DNA from: Zasmidium citrigriseum
Lineage: Eukaryota > Ascomycota > Dothideomycetes > Mycosphaerellales > Mycosphaerellaceae
Length of the DNA stretch: 64,000 bases
Assembly: GCA_002786025.1 (NCBI GenBank)
Contig: NHNW01000094.1
Location: 18,426 to 82,425 of the forward strand
Direction: 5' to 3'
Position 1 is the stretch's first letter. Each line of letters starts with the position of its first letter. The notes below the pieces were generated by a model that worked only from the letters and a program-made list of their open reading frames with translations, did not search any database and was not told where the DNA came from. Positions 1-11,994 of the stretch are shown here, one piece after another. Made by a program: the position numbers and the translations under genes.

Positions 1-1584
1 TGCCCGCATACAAATTAAGAATAGTCGTGGCGACTTCATACCATGACGGAGAGCTTGCGACCACTCAATAGCATGGTCCATTCCGGGAAGTGGGTGTGGT
101 GATGAGGAGTTCGGTGATCTGGTGGTGCATCAAGCTGCCATTGCGCAGTGAGTGTAAAGCGTCGTGCAAACGTATTGAAATGGAGCAATGAGGAGCGACA
201 CTGGTTCATGTGAAGTAGAAAAGTCCGAAGTAGCAAGCTACTCCGTGACTTCGACGAAGAGGCAGGAGAATCTCGCAAAGGAACCGTCCGAGATGCGATC
301 CAGCTGCGCTCCTTCCGATTGCGGATCTTCGCTCATGACGTTCGAAGAAGTCTATGAAAGATGCCGTGCCCTCGATGAGAGGTGGCAAAGGATCTCTAGC
401 ACAGCCATGAGGAGTATGGTTGGATTGTCGTCATGGATGCTAGGGTGAGGGATACTCGAAGATGGTGGTGGCCTAAATGGATGGAGTGCAGATTGACGAA
501 GAGTTTCCTTCTGCCGCGGAGCGGGCGGGAATGTCGTTGCTGTTAGTGCTCTTCCTTTTGGAACAGTTGTTCAGTGCTGTTGGAAGTAGACGCAATCCTG
601 GGTGCTTGTTGTGTAGTCGAGGTGTCTAGTTGGATTGTCGTAATGGATGCCAGGGTGAGGGATGCTCGAGGACGGTGGTGGCCGAATGGATCTTGTGTGG
701 ATAACGGAGGGATTCTTCGTGAGAGATGTGTATCGTTTCTTTCTAAATGAATGTTCAATTCTCAGTGCTGCTGGGAGTAAACGCAATCACCAGAGCTCGT
801 TGATGCACGCTTTACATCTCCTAGCCCTTCATCGACGTTCGGAGTCACCCGCGAGTTCTAACACTAACGAAAGATATGCATAAGCTTCCGAGGTAGACCA
901 CGGGATGAGCTTAGTTCTACATCGATGCAAATCCTCGCGGAAATATCAAGTGCAGCGTCAATATCGATTTGCAAAGACAGCGGTCGATGGTCACCCTAGC
1001 TGTACGAAGCACACCGTAACGACTGATGTTCCCCGTCCAGAATTCGGACATGCATGCGCTCAGAAGTCATGCCCGAGAATGCCTTGGACCTTCCAAGATG
1101 CCAACCCAGAGTCTTGATTGGACGATGCTGGAAGTCAGACATTCTCTCGAGAGTGTGAGACACGGAATCGGAAGCAAGGTTCGATTTCGTGATCTGTTGT
1201 TAACCAGCAGAGGTAGAGGGAAGAGAATTTCAAGACTCAGGTAGAGAATGTCCGGGTGGTCTCTAGGCCTTGACGAGATTGCGAAGACATCTGGACAGAA
1301 CTCTGAGGAAGTCATGGCAGGAGAAAGTCGAGCCATTCGGGATGACAGGCCTCAAGTTGAGAATGACCCGTGGCATGGAAGAAGGCCAACCACTAGGAGA
1401 CGCATGATGTATGGGAGAGGTGCGGAAACCTTTCGAGCTTGTTAGATTGTTCTAAAACATCGTAGACGCCATTGAGAAATGAATGAGGAGACAATGGGCA
1501 TCGATAGGAGAGGAGATTCGATTAGAAGAGATATGAGAATCGAACGAAACCAAAGTCGTGCAGTATACGCTACTAGTCCCATCT
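1..1584. other. Stretch without a supported gene
   Basis: Only short overlapping frames occur here, on both strands, and none has a recognisable domain or a convincing exon chain. The only structure I see is the degenerate duplication at about 419-790. The right edge is the stop codon of the leftward gene ending at 1585, so the last few hundred bases probably hold its 3' untranslated region. A terminal exon of a gene running in from the left cannot be excluded. Confidence 0.5.
419..790. repeat. Degenerate direct duplication, unit about 190-210 bp
   Basis: Two blocks repeat in the same order. The block starting gttggattgtcgt near 419 recurs near 629. The block starting tcagtgctg at 571 recurs at 762. 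The copies differ by scattered substitutions and small indels, so this is an old tandem duplication. Neither copy has a convincing reading frame. Confidence 0.6.
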
Positions 1585-3365
1585 TCACTCCGGCGAATGA
1601 GAAATGCCCATCAACTGGAAGCACTCCAAAAGCTCCTTCGAGATCTGGTAAGCGTCGAGTGCGGTACTCGCTACAGCAATGTCATTCCGCTCGTTCTCCG
1701 TGAATTCGACGAGGGCCTAGTTGACAGCGATTAGCAGGTTTCGTAGGTGGATGGCTCGTACATACCTTTCCGACTGGCTCCTCGATCTCTGCGAAGGCCA
1801 TTTTTGCGTTTCTCGCCCGCTCTGCTGTCTCGTATTGGCGCTGCATCGCTTGAGCTTCCTCGTCCTCGCCTTTCGTGGTCTTTCCGATCAGCTCCATGGC
1901 CGCCCACTTTTGCTTGTAACGGGCATAATCTTCTTGCAGGGCCAGGCTGCATGCTTCCCAGTCTATCGTCCTCTCCCATTCTTCATATATCCCGGCAATG
2001 ATGAAACGCTTTGAGTGCGTCTGTCTTCCACCAACCTCGGCGTTTAGACCGCCCATCCAGGCGTACGTTCTGTTCAGAGTCAGCAGTCTGTTCATAGTCT
2101 TGGAGGGATGATATTACCGAAAGACGAGGCTGAAGACATGCTCTGCCTTGGAGACGAGGCGGCTGGATGGGATATCATAGAGAATGGCAGGCTGCATGCG
2201 ATATTCTGTCTTCTCGTAACCAAGATCCATGAATGCGATGGCGGCAGCAGCCTCGACCACGTTCATAAGGGCGTTGGAGGAGGTATGGTTGAGATGGTGT
2301 TTCTTTATGCGAACCGCGGGATCATCTGTCCAGCCGACCTGCTCGATTTGTTAGCACAGAAAAGAAAAGAGCGGCTGGTGTTGTACCTCTGCTACGGGCC
2401 ATGGAACTGGTTGATCACGATGCTCTTCTGGAATCCTGGCAATCCTCTCCTTCTGTGCGTCTATCCATTTTTGAATGTTGGAAACGCTGTTCCCAGTCGT
2501 GATGTACCTCCTGGCACCTAAACAGGCAGTCAGCAGAGATCGATGTCGAGCTTGCAAATACATGCTCACCGCGATGGTACAGCTGGTCTGTGGCCTGTCC
2601 TTCACTCCTGACCCAAGGTGGCCGACCATTCTCCATCCAGTTGTCAATTCGCTTGATTAGCTCCAATCTATCCTCATCCAGCCGAAATCGGTCGTTCGCT
2701 CTGCGGAGATGCACAGGGCCCTTTTTGGCTTTGTACGGATACGACCCATCGATGTAATCTTCGAGATACTTGAAAACTTGTTCGTACATGTTGGCAGAAG
2801 GGTATCGGCCGTCTTCGCGTGCGTGGAAGAACCCGTAGATGCATGGTCGCTTCTTGATGGCTTTCTTTGCGGCGTCGCTCGCTGTTCCGAGTGGCTTTGG
2901 ATGTTCCACCTTGTCGTCGATGTGCGGCAAGCCTGCTTGCGTCTTGAGAAGATCGCCAGGGAATGTAGAGTAGAGGTCCCCACGGACAGCGCGAATCAAG
3001 GTGTCTCGAGGGACGGAGAGCAGGATGGTGGCGACATCAATCCTGGCTTTCAGCCTCTCGTCGTCGGCGAGCAGAGGGCTATTCACACGCTGTGCATCAT
3101 CAAGCGGGTTTGCGTCGTCCTGGATGAGCAGCTCCGCGAAGGAGAGGACAGAGGCGGTCTTGATCTCTTCGACCCATCTCTCCATGGTCTGTCGGTCGTC
3201 CCAGCCGAGATTCGGATAGTCGTATAGGCCGGCATCGATTACGTTGCGGAGATGGTCGGGCTGCTCAAGTATGCCGGGGACAATGTCGTCGGACATCGAC
3301 GCAGGGTCGCTCATGAGATCGGGAGGGTCTAAGAGAGCTGCAGCGAGTGCGGAGAGAGCAGACAT
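1585..3365 (-). CDS. Hypothetical protein, five exons, about 527 aa
   Basis: I do not recognise the family. Five exons join cleanly on the minus strand: 3365-2570, 2517-2387, 2338-2118, 2069-1766 and 1716-1585. The introns are 48-52 nt with GT/AG ends, and all phases agree (total 1,584 coding bases). The start at 3365 has a good context (gccaccATG); an in-frame upstream extension to 3470 is less likely. The protein is acidic and soluble, with no signal peptide or membrane segment. The middle (about residues 190-300) is charged. The C-terminal third is helical, rich in E, Q, A and R, and could form a short coiled coil. A lineage-restricted cytosolic or nuclear protein is plausible, but that is inference. 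The gene model is much surer than any function. Confidence 0.8.
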
Positions 3366-3830
3366 GGTGGCGAACTGAGGGCAACGGGAGAATCTTGGGG
3401 GAGTGCGACAGTGTCGAAAAGGACGATGTTGGTGATAAAATTCTAGATTTGAGAGACAGCGGGAAAACAAAGATTTGCGGGGTAGGGGTGAGATAGGGAA
3501 GGAGCGATGGACGAGTGGGAGAAGAAAGGGAAGGAACGGGAGTCACCGAATGTTTCGAACGGCCACGTGCGCCTACACGATCCACGATCCACGAGTACAG
3601 GCATGCGCGAACAGGACGACGACTACGCTCGTGACGAGCTGACAGCAGCAAGTCGGTCTATGGTGCAGAGAGGCGTGTGCAGATGTGCAGATGTGACAAA
3701 TGTCAAAGACTTGCCATCCGCGAGACTTAACCACACGCCGGGCAGTGAGGTGAATTAGCTCTTGCATATTACAAAAAAGAAGGCTAGACGGTCCGTGATG
3801 TAAACGCATGCGAGCGTGTTGTACTCTCGT
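3366..3830. other. Intergenic spacer between two leftward genes
   Basis: This spacer holds the upstream region of the 527-aa gene and the 3' end of the next gene. I see no gene, RNA or repeat in it. Confidence 0.5.
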
Positions 3831-5154
3831 CTAATCATCCTGCTGCATCTCGTCGCGGCTAAATACATCACCCACGCTATTATCTTGCTGCTCCCGCTCC
3901 TGCTGCTCAATCAAAAGATCTTCCCGCCCCTTTCCCCAGCCCTTGACGAGCGCAAAGAACTGTTCATTCTCTTTAACGAGGATGACACACAGTCGCGGAT
4001 CACCACTGCGGTTGTTCAAACAGGTGGTGCATGGACCTCGGTGCTGAGAGTGGACGCTCCCGTCGAAGCCATTGGAGTCTTTGATACCGCTGGACCACAG
4101 GCACTGCTTCAGTTTATCCTGCTTATGGTTAGCTGCTGCACATAATTGTAATCAATCTACTTGCCTTGTTGACTTCGGAGTGGTATGTGGTGTGCTTTGA
4201 CGTCTTCGCATAGTTCTGAAGCTGCGATGGGAAGACGATCGAGAGGTTGGCAGAGGTGGAAAGCTTGTTCCCAAGCGGAACACGATGAAAATAGCCGTGG
4301 TCGTCAGAACGCTGTTCTTCAAACCTCTCGTACGCCATGTTTTTAATGTATGGAGGCTTGGACTTCCTTTCCTTCTTGTTGCCCCGGACGAATGGGATAT
4401 TGTCGCTGACTTTGCGAAACATGGCGGCCCCGCGACCCTCGGTCTGATCGGGAGTGTTGCCTCTCGCTCTCTTTGGCTGGAATTGAAGCATGCTAGACCC
4501 GGGCGTTGGGGCTTCGCGGCGCTTTGCTGCTTGGTCTTCTTGCGCTGCGCTGGGCGACGACGAGGAGTCCACATTGGTGTTGGGACGAATAGTCATTGCC
4601 GGATTGGGGCCGGGTGTTTGAAGAACCGTAGCGCCGGATGCTGATCTCTGATCGGGCACTTGGGCGACTCCAGCTGCAGAGGTATTTGGTGCTCGGAGCT
4701 GAAGTCCAGGTTGTCTAGCCCCTGGTGTTTCGGCGATGTTGAGGCCAGCCAATTCGGCGATGTAGTCGTCTTTCTTCCTGTGTCATTGTCAACCAGCCAT
4801 TACACAACGGTTCACAATGGGTAGAACTCACAAGTCTAGCTGACGTTTCAGCTTTTTGACTTCTTCTGCAAGCCGGCCATTGTCCTGCTTCAACATAGTA
4901 TTCTCGCTTTGGAGCCGAGAGATTCTGCTGTCTCTGATCTCCTTGACTTCCTCGTAGACTTGTTGCGTTGCCATCGCGAGCCTGTGGAAGTTGCTGCTAC
5001 CTTGGTCGAACGAATCGCACATCCTTTGAACGGTTTCTGGGCTGCCATGATCCTCTAAGCTCTTGAGAAATGCGCGTATTTGATCGCGACTCTTCTGGGT
5101 CTCTTGTAGCCACGCCGTGATTGCATGGTCGAGCTGATTATAATTAGTAGCCAT
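3831..5154 (-). CDS. Hypothetical coiled-coil protein, about 407 aa, with a GC-AG intron
   Basis: Three exons: 5154-4832, 4777-4165 and 4118-3831 (1,224 coding bases, phases consistent). Intron 1 is GT-AG (54 nt). Intron 2 (4119-4164) has the consensus minor donor AAG|GCAAGT, so it is a GC-AG intron. Without this splice the protein stops at 4129; with it, a further 95 residues follow. Residues about 60-110 form a leucine-zipper-like coiled coil. Then comes a proline/serine/alanine-rich disordered region with basic patches around 200-250 that could act as a nuclear signal. The C-terminal segment has a cluster of cysteines (CTTC type) that might bind metal. I recognise no family. An in-frame upstream ATG at 5361 is possible but has a worse context than the one used. 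Confidence 0.75.
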
Positions 5155-5859
5155 GGCGCTCGTGTAAGTCCTTGCGTTGTCGTAGGTCGATCTCGTGCAA
5201 AGTCGTGCGCGGTCTCTCGGCAGGCACGTCGCAAGCACTTTCCCCAGGAACTTGATAGCAGGGATCTGAACGCGGGAGAAGCTAATTGGCTGCGGAGTCG
5301 AGCTCCGAGTCAGCGGACTAAATTCCGGCGCTGAAAGCAAGGGTCCAATTTGAGAGGTCATTGATGCTGTCGACCCTTTTTCCGCTTAGGTTGATCAGCT
5401 CTCTCTACGAGGACACGCGAATCTAAGCCATTCGAAGGCTTGTTGCACCCTTAACACTTATCGAGAAAGTTGCAGGATTGCTAGAGGCATCCTTCACTTT
5501 GGCCGAAACGCCGAGGGCATAGATCTTTCGATGGCAGCGGCCGATGCCATGTTGTCATTTAGTCGACATTGGACTTGATCAGGAATAATGGCGTCCGAGG
5601 CAAAGCATAGTAATACGCCAATACCAAAGTCAAAAATGATGCATAATAGCGACCCAATCCCAGTCATGCTCAACGTCGCCGTTTGTTGGCTTTCGCACCT
5701 TCCAGTTCTGGAGCCCCGCCGGCCAATCGCACTTGCCTTCTCACCACCTGCCATCGCCTTCGACTTCTCGCGGCCAGCAACCTCTCTTCACCTGGAAACA
5801 TCGCTTCACCGAGACGCCGAATCCTTGATTCCTCAAATTCCGTCTCTCACCCTGTCAAT
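5155..5859. promoter_or_regulatory. Shared upstream region of two divergent coiled-coil genes
   Basis: About 0.7 kb separates the start codons of the leftward gene (5154) and the rightward gene (5860), so it must carry both promoters. No specific binding site could be assigned by eye. Confidence 0.5.
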
Positions 5860-8477
5860 ATGGCCGGCGTCATTGTCGTACCGACCCTTGACAGCACCAT
5901 TGCTGGTGGCATCACCGACACGAATCACCTCCAACAAGCCTTGCGCGATCTCACGATTCGTGACCTGGAGCGTGAGCAGCAATATGGACACCTTGATCGT
6001 TGGATAGAGTGAGTGCACCCAGATTTGGTCTGGCCGTGACACTTTGCTGACTGTCTTAAATGAAGGGTCAAGAAATACACAGATCTGGAGGAGGTGACCG
6101 AGCACCACGTCAAATGGAACAAGATTCTCAGGCGTGACACCGGACGCTACCTCAGGCAAGCAGATGTCAACATCGTACGCTGATCAGTCATACCCATGCG
6201 CACAGTCTTCTGACCACCTCCAGGCTACCATCAAGGGTTTTGCCAGCGATGCCAAGGTACTCGGCACTATTCAAGAACGTCTCAAAGACTTCAACTCCCA
6301 GGGACCGGATGACCGTGGATCTGAAGCGAACGATCTCCAGACCAAGCTCCGCAACATCGTAACTCGACTCGGCATCTCGCCAAACCAGCAGTCGGGTGTC
6401 GCTCTGCCACCAAAGGACCTGGAAGAGAAAGTTCAGGACATCATGAAGCAACCAACCAATCCCGCGGGATACACTTTTGAGGAGCTCTTTCGTGGGTTGA
6501 TCAAACTGGCAAAGTCCCAGGACGAAGTTCAGAATCGGGAAAACCAGCTTCGCGGGTGCATTGACAAGATTGAGCAAGAGAGCAGGTCCAAAGACGATAA
6601 GATCTCAGAGCTGGAGCGAAAGCTGGAAGACGAGATAGCTGAACGTCGACGAAAGGTTAGAGCTGCGAATGAGTCTGCCGATGAATTTGAGAGAAAGCTC
6701 AAGGACGCTCTCGCTGTGAAGCAACGAGACGGACAGCAGATAAAGGCGCTGGAGAGTGACAAGACCCGCCTTGACGGGGAGCTTACGACCCTCCGAACCG
6801 CCAAGCAGCGTCTTGACGAGCAGTTTGCTGATCTTCAAAATACCAGTGCTGCGACGCACGGAAATTTCCAAAAGACCACCGAGGATCTTCTACGACCCGT
6901 GCGAGACGAGCGAGATGACCTGCGGAGGCAGCTCAAGGAGAAAGTCGATGAGCTGGGAGCTGTCAATGAAGAGCTGGTAAGTCCACGTTACAACCCTCAC
7001 TCAAGCATCAATGACTAAATGCACTCCAGGCGAGTACGAAGACTGAGCTCGAAAACGCCCAAGCCAGCCTTCAAGCCGCCGAAACTGCAGAACAGCAGGA
7101 GGAATCCGCCACGAGGAGTCAGCTCAACGAGGCCAACAATCAGCTGTCAATCACACGCACGACAACCTCCCGCATGCAGGACCTGATCACCCACTCCTGG
7201 AACGAATTCTACGAGAACAGCGCTCATCCAGAAGCCAACTTGAGCCGAGTGCGGGAGCTGGGACTAATGGAGCTCGATGACATCTTCCAGGTAGCAGATG
7301 GCGGCGATCGCAACCCTGGGAATTGCGCCTTCATCTTCCACTTACAGGACCTCCTCCCTAGCAACGTCCAACCACTCGCCGTCGGTGCAAGCCCGGTGCT
7401 TGCTTCTTGGCTCCACTACATCTCATCTGAAGGCCATGAGTCGACGGACATCATCGCCACGTTCTGTGCCATTTGGGAGCATTTCCTCGCATCTCCGAAC
7501 GTCGACGTCAAGTACTTGCCTTTCATCAACGCCTTCCTGGTCAAGGTGATTGACAAACTCACGGCGAGCGAGAACGAGTTGGAAGCGGCGACTGCAATCT
7601 CCCTATGCACTCAATCATTCAGGAGAGGCAGGGTAACCTCCAAAGCGATTGGACTGGTGCTTGAGAAGTTCCCCGTGGCACAGCTTTCGCAACAGCCAAC
7701 GCTCCTTGTCGTCGCTTTGTTGAGATTCTACCGGGTCGTCTACTCCTACGATCCCCAGCTTCTCCCTAAGCCGCTCAGGGAAGTCAGCTACATGGGAAAG
7801 GACCTTGTCACCTTGCTCGATAAGGTGGACATGAAGAGCACCGTTCCTGAGTTGGCACTCAAACTTTTCCATTACCCCATCATGAATTCGCCATCTCGAC
7901 AGTTGAAACTCAAAAGCGGCAAGCAAATGGCAGTACCCGAAGATGGCTGGCTATTCTCCCTTCCCTCACGCAATGAGCGCCTCCAGGCGATCTTCATCGT
8001 GCGACTTGACAAGTCATCGACGAACAATGGCCCAACAGGAGTGGGGAAGGTATATGTTCAGCTTGAGAAGAATGTGCCGGGAGAGAGAGCGTACCTCTGG
8101 GACTTATCAAATGTTGGTAAGTTCAAGGAGAGCTGCGAATGCCACTTTGTAGATGGACTGACCGGTCTTCAGGGATCGTTGTGAAACCCAACGCCACTCG
8201 ACCAAATCGAATTCACACCTTTGTCAGGATCTCCAGCAGCGGTGAGAAGTACAACGAGAATGCTCCAGCCAGCGACAGTGCTCTTGCCGCCGATGGTCGT
8301 CTCGCAACTGAGCACGAGCTCTTTGGGCCACTGCAAGCCCAGACACAGAGGGTTCAGGATTGCTTTGGCTTGCTCTTTGCGGATCAGATGATGGAAGCAA
8401 CACTCGAGAACGTTCAGAAAGACGCCCACGAGATGCCAGAAGATCTGGAGGCGGAGCTGAGGAGGATGGGCATCTGA
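5860..8477 (+). CDS. Large coiled-coil protein of unknown function, five exons, about 800 aa
   Basis: Exons: 5860-6008, 6066-6174, 6224-6976, 7030-8116 and 8173-8477. All introns are GT-AG, 49-57 nt, with consistent phase (2,403 coding bases). Residues about 190-385 are a long SMC/myosin-like coiled coil rich in E, K, R, Q and D. Residues about 390-800 form a globular, mostly helical region followed by a possible beta-rich segment (residues about 610-700). There is no signal peptide, membrane span or ATPase motif, so it is not an SMC protein. A scaffold or tether role would fit, but that is inference. It lies divergently to another coiled-coil gene. In exon 2 a GC donor (CAG|GCAAGC) competes with the chosen GT donor at 6175; the GT choice keeps the frame open. 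Confidence 0.8.
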
Positions 8478-9662
8478 TTGGAAGGAGGACATGGTAAGCG
8501 GGTAGAGTGTTTGGGCAGGAGCTCACGAAGTAGATAGTCTTCACGATCTCGGTTTGTCGGAACGGGTATATCATGGCTTTCGGCTCTCGTCCAAGTCTTT
8601 TTCTTACGGAGAGGTGACGTTTGAAGCGTGAGAGATGGTCTCTTCAAAACTGACCTTGCTTCCCACGGCCACCCGACTTCGTTGATGATGTCGATTGAAG
8701 ACAGAACCCGATGAGTGGAGTCACTCCCTCAGACAGAACTCATGCTCAAGGCTTCCATCCATGGATTGGTGACCCTGAGGCCTCGCTGATCAAAGTCCAT
8801 CGGAACTTGCACCGCACGAGCACCATGGAACCGGCTCATCTTGTCGGTTGCTCTACATGCTGCCCATCTCATCCCCTTCAGCATCCTGACTCCTCGCCAC
8901 TGCACCGATCAGCGTCCTGCTTCGAACGTTCCCTCAGATACATTCGATGCCAGACAGGAAAGTGAGAAGTCTCCAGTCTCCGGACGCTGCGTCGCAGCTT
9001 CGCAGTGCATGATCCATTCGAGATGGCTGCGGAGAACGCAGCTGTGGCTTAAGTACTTGCCTTGTATGCTTGCAATCGAGGAAGTACAGCATCTATCAGC
9101 ACCGTCGAGGCGTATTGGTGTATCGGATCATGGCAATGCATCATCAGAGACGGATGTCGTCCTCATGCAAGACACGTGAATTGCTCGAAGTCGTAACACT
9201 GCAAGAACGTCTCTGCCCACCGCCGACAGCTCAAAGGTGAGTCATTCCTCTCATGTCTGCGCATCTTCGACTGTAGCATACGGCTCAAGTCGATGTCTAG
9301 GTCAGTCGTTGGTCTCTCACGCCGACAACACCGGCTTTGAGATGCCTGCAAGATCTTCGACCGGCACCCATCTAAAGCAGGCGATTAGCTTCAGGTGGTC
9401 ACACAGCCAGGAGCATCTCAGAGACGGAGATCTCCAGTCATCCGTCACTCCAAGAGCCAATAGTGAAGAAAGATTCAGCATTGCTGGTCGGGACTTTCTC
9501 CACCACAGGAAAGGATAGTAGGCCTAAGGCAGCAAGAAGGCTGGAGTCACGTGTGCTTGGCATAACGTTTGCAACACCGCTTTGCGAGCTTCTTAGAGAG
9601 ATCTATCGAATCAACTACCTACCTATCGCTCCAACTACCACCATGCTGCAGCATCCTACCTT
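8478..9662. other. Stretch without a supported gene
   Basis: It follows the stop of the 800-aa coiled-coil gene. Short frames occur on both strands but lack domains, good starts and matching splice sites. The first few hundred bases may be 3' untranslated sequence. Confidence 0.45.
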
Positions 9663-9920
9663 TCACTCCTTCCGATCACAAGCGTTGACAGTCGCATCAT
9701 CGCACGGCTTTCGAATGTCAAGGCTGAGTACCAATGTGCGTAGAATTGGAGTCAACACTGTCCGTAGCTCGGAGATGCGCATACCGAAGCCATGCTGAAG
9801 TGAAGAAAAACTAAACTTTCGTAGACTTACACTCTTATCTTCTTCCTCTGGGCTCTTCAAGTGCTGCTCTGCAACGCTCGCCGCAATAGCTTGAGAATTG
9901 TAGGAGACGCCGCAACCCAT
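9663..9920 (-). CDS. Possible small protein with an MGC N-terminus, 85 aa
   Basis: An ATG-initiated frame of 85 codons begins MGCGVS, which resembles an N-myristoylation/palmitoylation site of small membrane-associated proteins. The rest is polar with no known domain. A 36-nt segment with GT and AG ends lies inside and would keep the frame, but it is too short for a normal intron. No neighbour supports it, so it could be a chance ORF. Confidence 0.25.
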   Translation of the reverse strand: MGCGVSYNSQAIAASVAEQHLKSPEEEDKSVSLRKFSFSSLQHGFGMRISELRTVLTPILRTLVLSLDIRKPCDDATVNACDRKE

Positions 9921-10326
9921 TGCACCGACCCATGAATTACATGCTCAGGTGTCAGTTCCTTCCGAGGTCAGACAAAAGTCGGGCGCTCGATGTTCATTCC
10001 AGCGCAACGTTGGGATCCCAACACCCAAAAGGATCACTTCCATTGTTGAAATCCGGTGAGGACTTCGGAGATGCAAAGGTCTTGTCGAATGCTCCACAGC
10101 CTGACAGAACTTGCTGCCATCTTCACTCCTTCGATCGCTTTCACACCCGCCGAAGCCGATTTGCACAGCAGAGATGTTCCAATCGATCGGCTCGGTCGCG
10201 CACAATGAGACAGCTTCGGGCAAGTAACCCTAACCTTTCATAGGTGGAGTATTCTCCCGCTTGCAGCACTTTCATGTGATCATCACCAACATTTCACCAG
10301 CACCTTCCGCGCCACATGCGACGGTA

Positions 10327-10590
10327 TCGCGACGACTTTGACCATGTCGCAATTTGCACCTACGCCACGACCATCATCTCTCCCACCACATGAGCGACTT
10401 TGCGACGACTTCTGCAAAGTCCCACCCATCGCCTGCATCACCACCACCATTTCATCCACCTCACGAGCGACGTCGCGATGATTTTGACGATGTCGCACAC
10501 CTCACATGCGACATCACCACCACCTCACCCATCACACCCAGCGATCCCGCGACGATTTCGACCAAGTCCCACACATCACCTGCGTCGGCC
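10327..10590. repeat. Minisatellite, about four copies of a 72-75 bp unit
   Basis: Units anchored on a gcgacgayttygac-like core begin near 10329, 10402, 10474 and 10549. Each continues into a CCACCACCAC/CATCACC-rich stretch. The copies are diverged but in register. The block has a C/A-rich strand and no convincing protein frame. Confidence 0.7.
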
Positions 10591-10672
10591 TTAGTGAAAA
10601 AAAATTTCCAACTTGTGCGCATGCATACCATAGGGAAGGAGGACGGGTGGGATGGCACGTAGGTAGGGGCGA

Positions 10673-10776
10673 GCTCCTCCGACAAGAAGGAACTTCTTGG
10701 AGGAGGAGCGAAGCCCCACCGAAGTGGGGGGCGGACTACTAGTACTAGCACCTATAGTATATACTATAGCTAGTAC
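10673..10776. repeat. Cluster of three inverted repeats
   Basis: Three hairpins lie in 104 bp. The first is gctcctcc (10673-10680) pairing with ggaggagg/agc up to 10709, with a nested AAGAA...TTCTT. The second is ccccac/gtgggg with a cgaa loop (10714-10729). The third is a perfect 18-bp palindrome (10752-10769) nested in gtactag...ctagtac (10742-10776). No ORF uses them. They could be the end of a small non-autonomous element, a structured RNA or a cruciform site. Confidence 0.65.
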
Positions 10777-10927
10777 CGCATGAGGCCCTTCAACTCCGCC
10801 ATTTCTGCACCGATCGACCTGAGATTTTCACAGAATGACCTACTCATCCAGGGCTATCTCCAGCCCAAGTTTGAGCTCCAGGAAAAATTCACCCGACGAG
10901 ATCGTCGTCGTCTTGGCATTTCTCGGA

Positions 10928-10937
10928 GTCACGTGAC
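10928..10937. promoter_or_regulatory. GTCACGTGAC palindrome (bHLH/E-box-like site)
   Basis: This perfect 10-bp palindrome centred on CACGTG is the classic site of bHLH regulators such as Cbf1/SREBP-like proteins. No gene start lies nearby, so it may be a chance occurrence. Confidence 0.3.
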
Positions 10938-11336
10938 CGGCTTTTTCCCACCAAAATTCACGATTTTCTCAACCATTGCAAGAAGCATCTTCTGATCGCA
11001 GTTTCCGACGCTCCTCACCCTCGCGATTCCGATGGTAGTCTCAAAATTGCAAAATTCCGTCTCTGTCAAAAGTTGCAATCCGGCTGTACGCAAGCACAAT
11101 CCCACCAAGTCCAAGTCACAATTTCGAAGACATTTCGTCTCCAGAACTGCCCATCATCATCGCCAGACTTGTTCCTCACTTTCATTTCGCACCCAAGGCC
11201 AAAGTCTCCCACCAACCATCGCAAGAAAGAAGCTCAAACACACTCTCCCTGGCTCTGTCGCTCACTTATCTTGCCCACCTTGCTACGATCGCCGTCTTCA
11301 TGTCGCACTGTCATCGCTTTGCCATCCCGGTGGCGG

Positions 11337-11478
11337 GTGGGGAGGAGGGGAGGGTGGTTGGGTCGGGTTGGCTTCACTGGGGATGGTCGGNNNNNNNNNN
11401 NNNNNNNNNNNNNNNNNNNNNNNNGTGGGGAGGAGGGGAGGGTGGTTGGGTCGGGTAGGCTTCACTAAGGATGGTCGG
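11337..11478. repeat. 54-bp G-rich tandem repeat around a 34-base assembly gap
   Basis: A 54-bp unit starting gtggggaggaggggag occupies 11337-11390. Then come 34 Ns (11391-11424), and the same unit recurs at 11425-11478 with three differences. The gap almost certainly hides an uncertain number of further units. The G-runs (GGGG, GGAGG, GGG) could form G-quadruplexes. Confidence 0.85.
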
Positions 11479-11994
11479 CATCCCCAAATACTGAGGATTG
11501 CGTTGAAGAAGCCATGAAGCATGATCAGTCTCCTTCCTCTCGCCTGAAACCTACCCTCCTTTCAGCATCGCAACAGTATCTGAATCCCCAAGAAACGTCA
11601 CCGCCTCATGGCTCTCCAACTCCTCAATGAATCGCAAGGAATCAAAGCTGAGCGACGGCTGACAACGAGGACGATGAAACGCCGGCGAAGACGAGGCAGT
11701 ACTAGAATCGTTGAAGAACCGAGTACGAGGGAGAAGCAAGGCGGATGATAATCCAAACATGCAATCAGAGACAGCAGCTCCCAGATGACTGCAACGATGG
11801 CAGCTAGGTTTTGTCTTGTGGAGTGAGGCGACGGTGACCTCCAATTTCCATCTTCCACCTCACCACTCCAGGCTCAAATCTCACTCACACTCCTAGCTCA
11901 TCAATCTTCGATTCAAAGACTTCTATCGTACTCAGTCTCCCCTCAAGCCTTCCATCCCCGTGGCAAGCCGAAACGAGTCGACATCCTCACCTCC

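Noticed and set aside
1180..1200. tRNA B-box-like ggttcgattt
   Set aside because: No A box at the right distance and no cloverleaf could be folded; no tRNA or rRNA gene was found in the window.
10327..11478. CRISPR-like or functional repeat array
   Set aside because: Units are diverged and contiguous without unique spacers, and the genome is eukaryotic; these are ordinary minisatellites.
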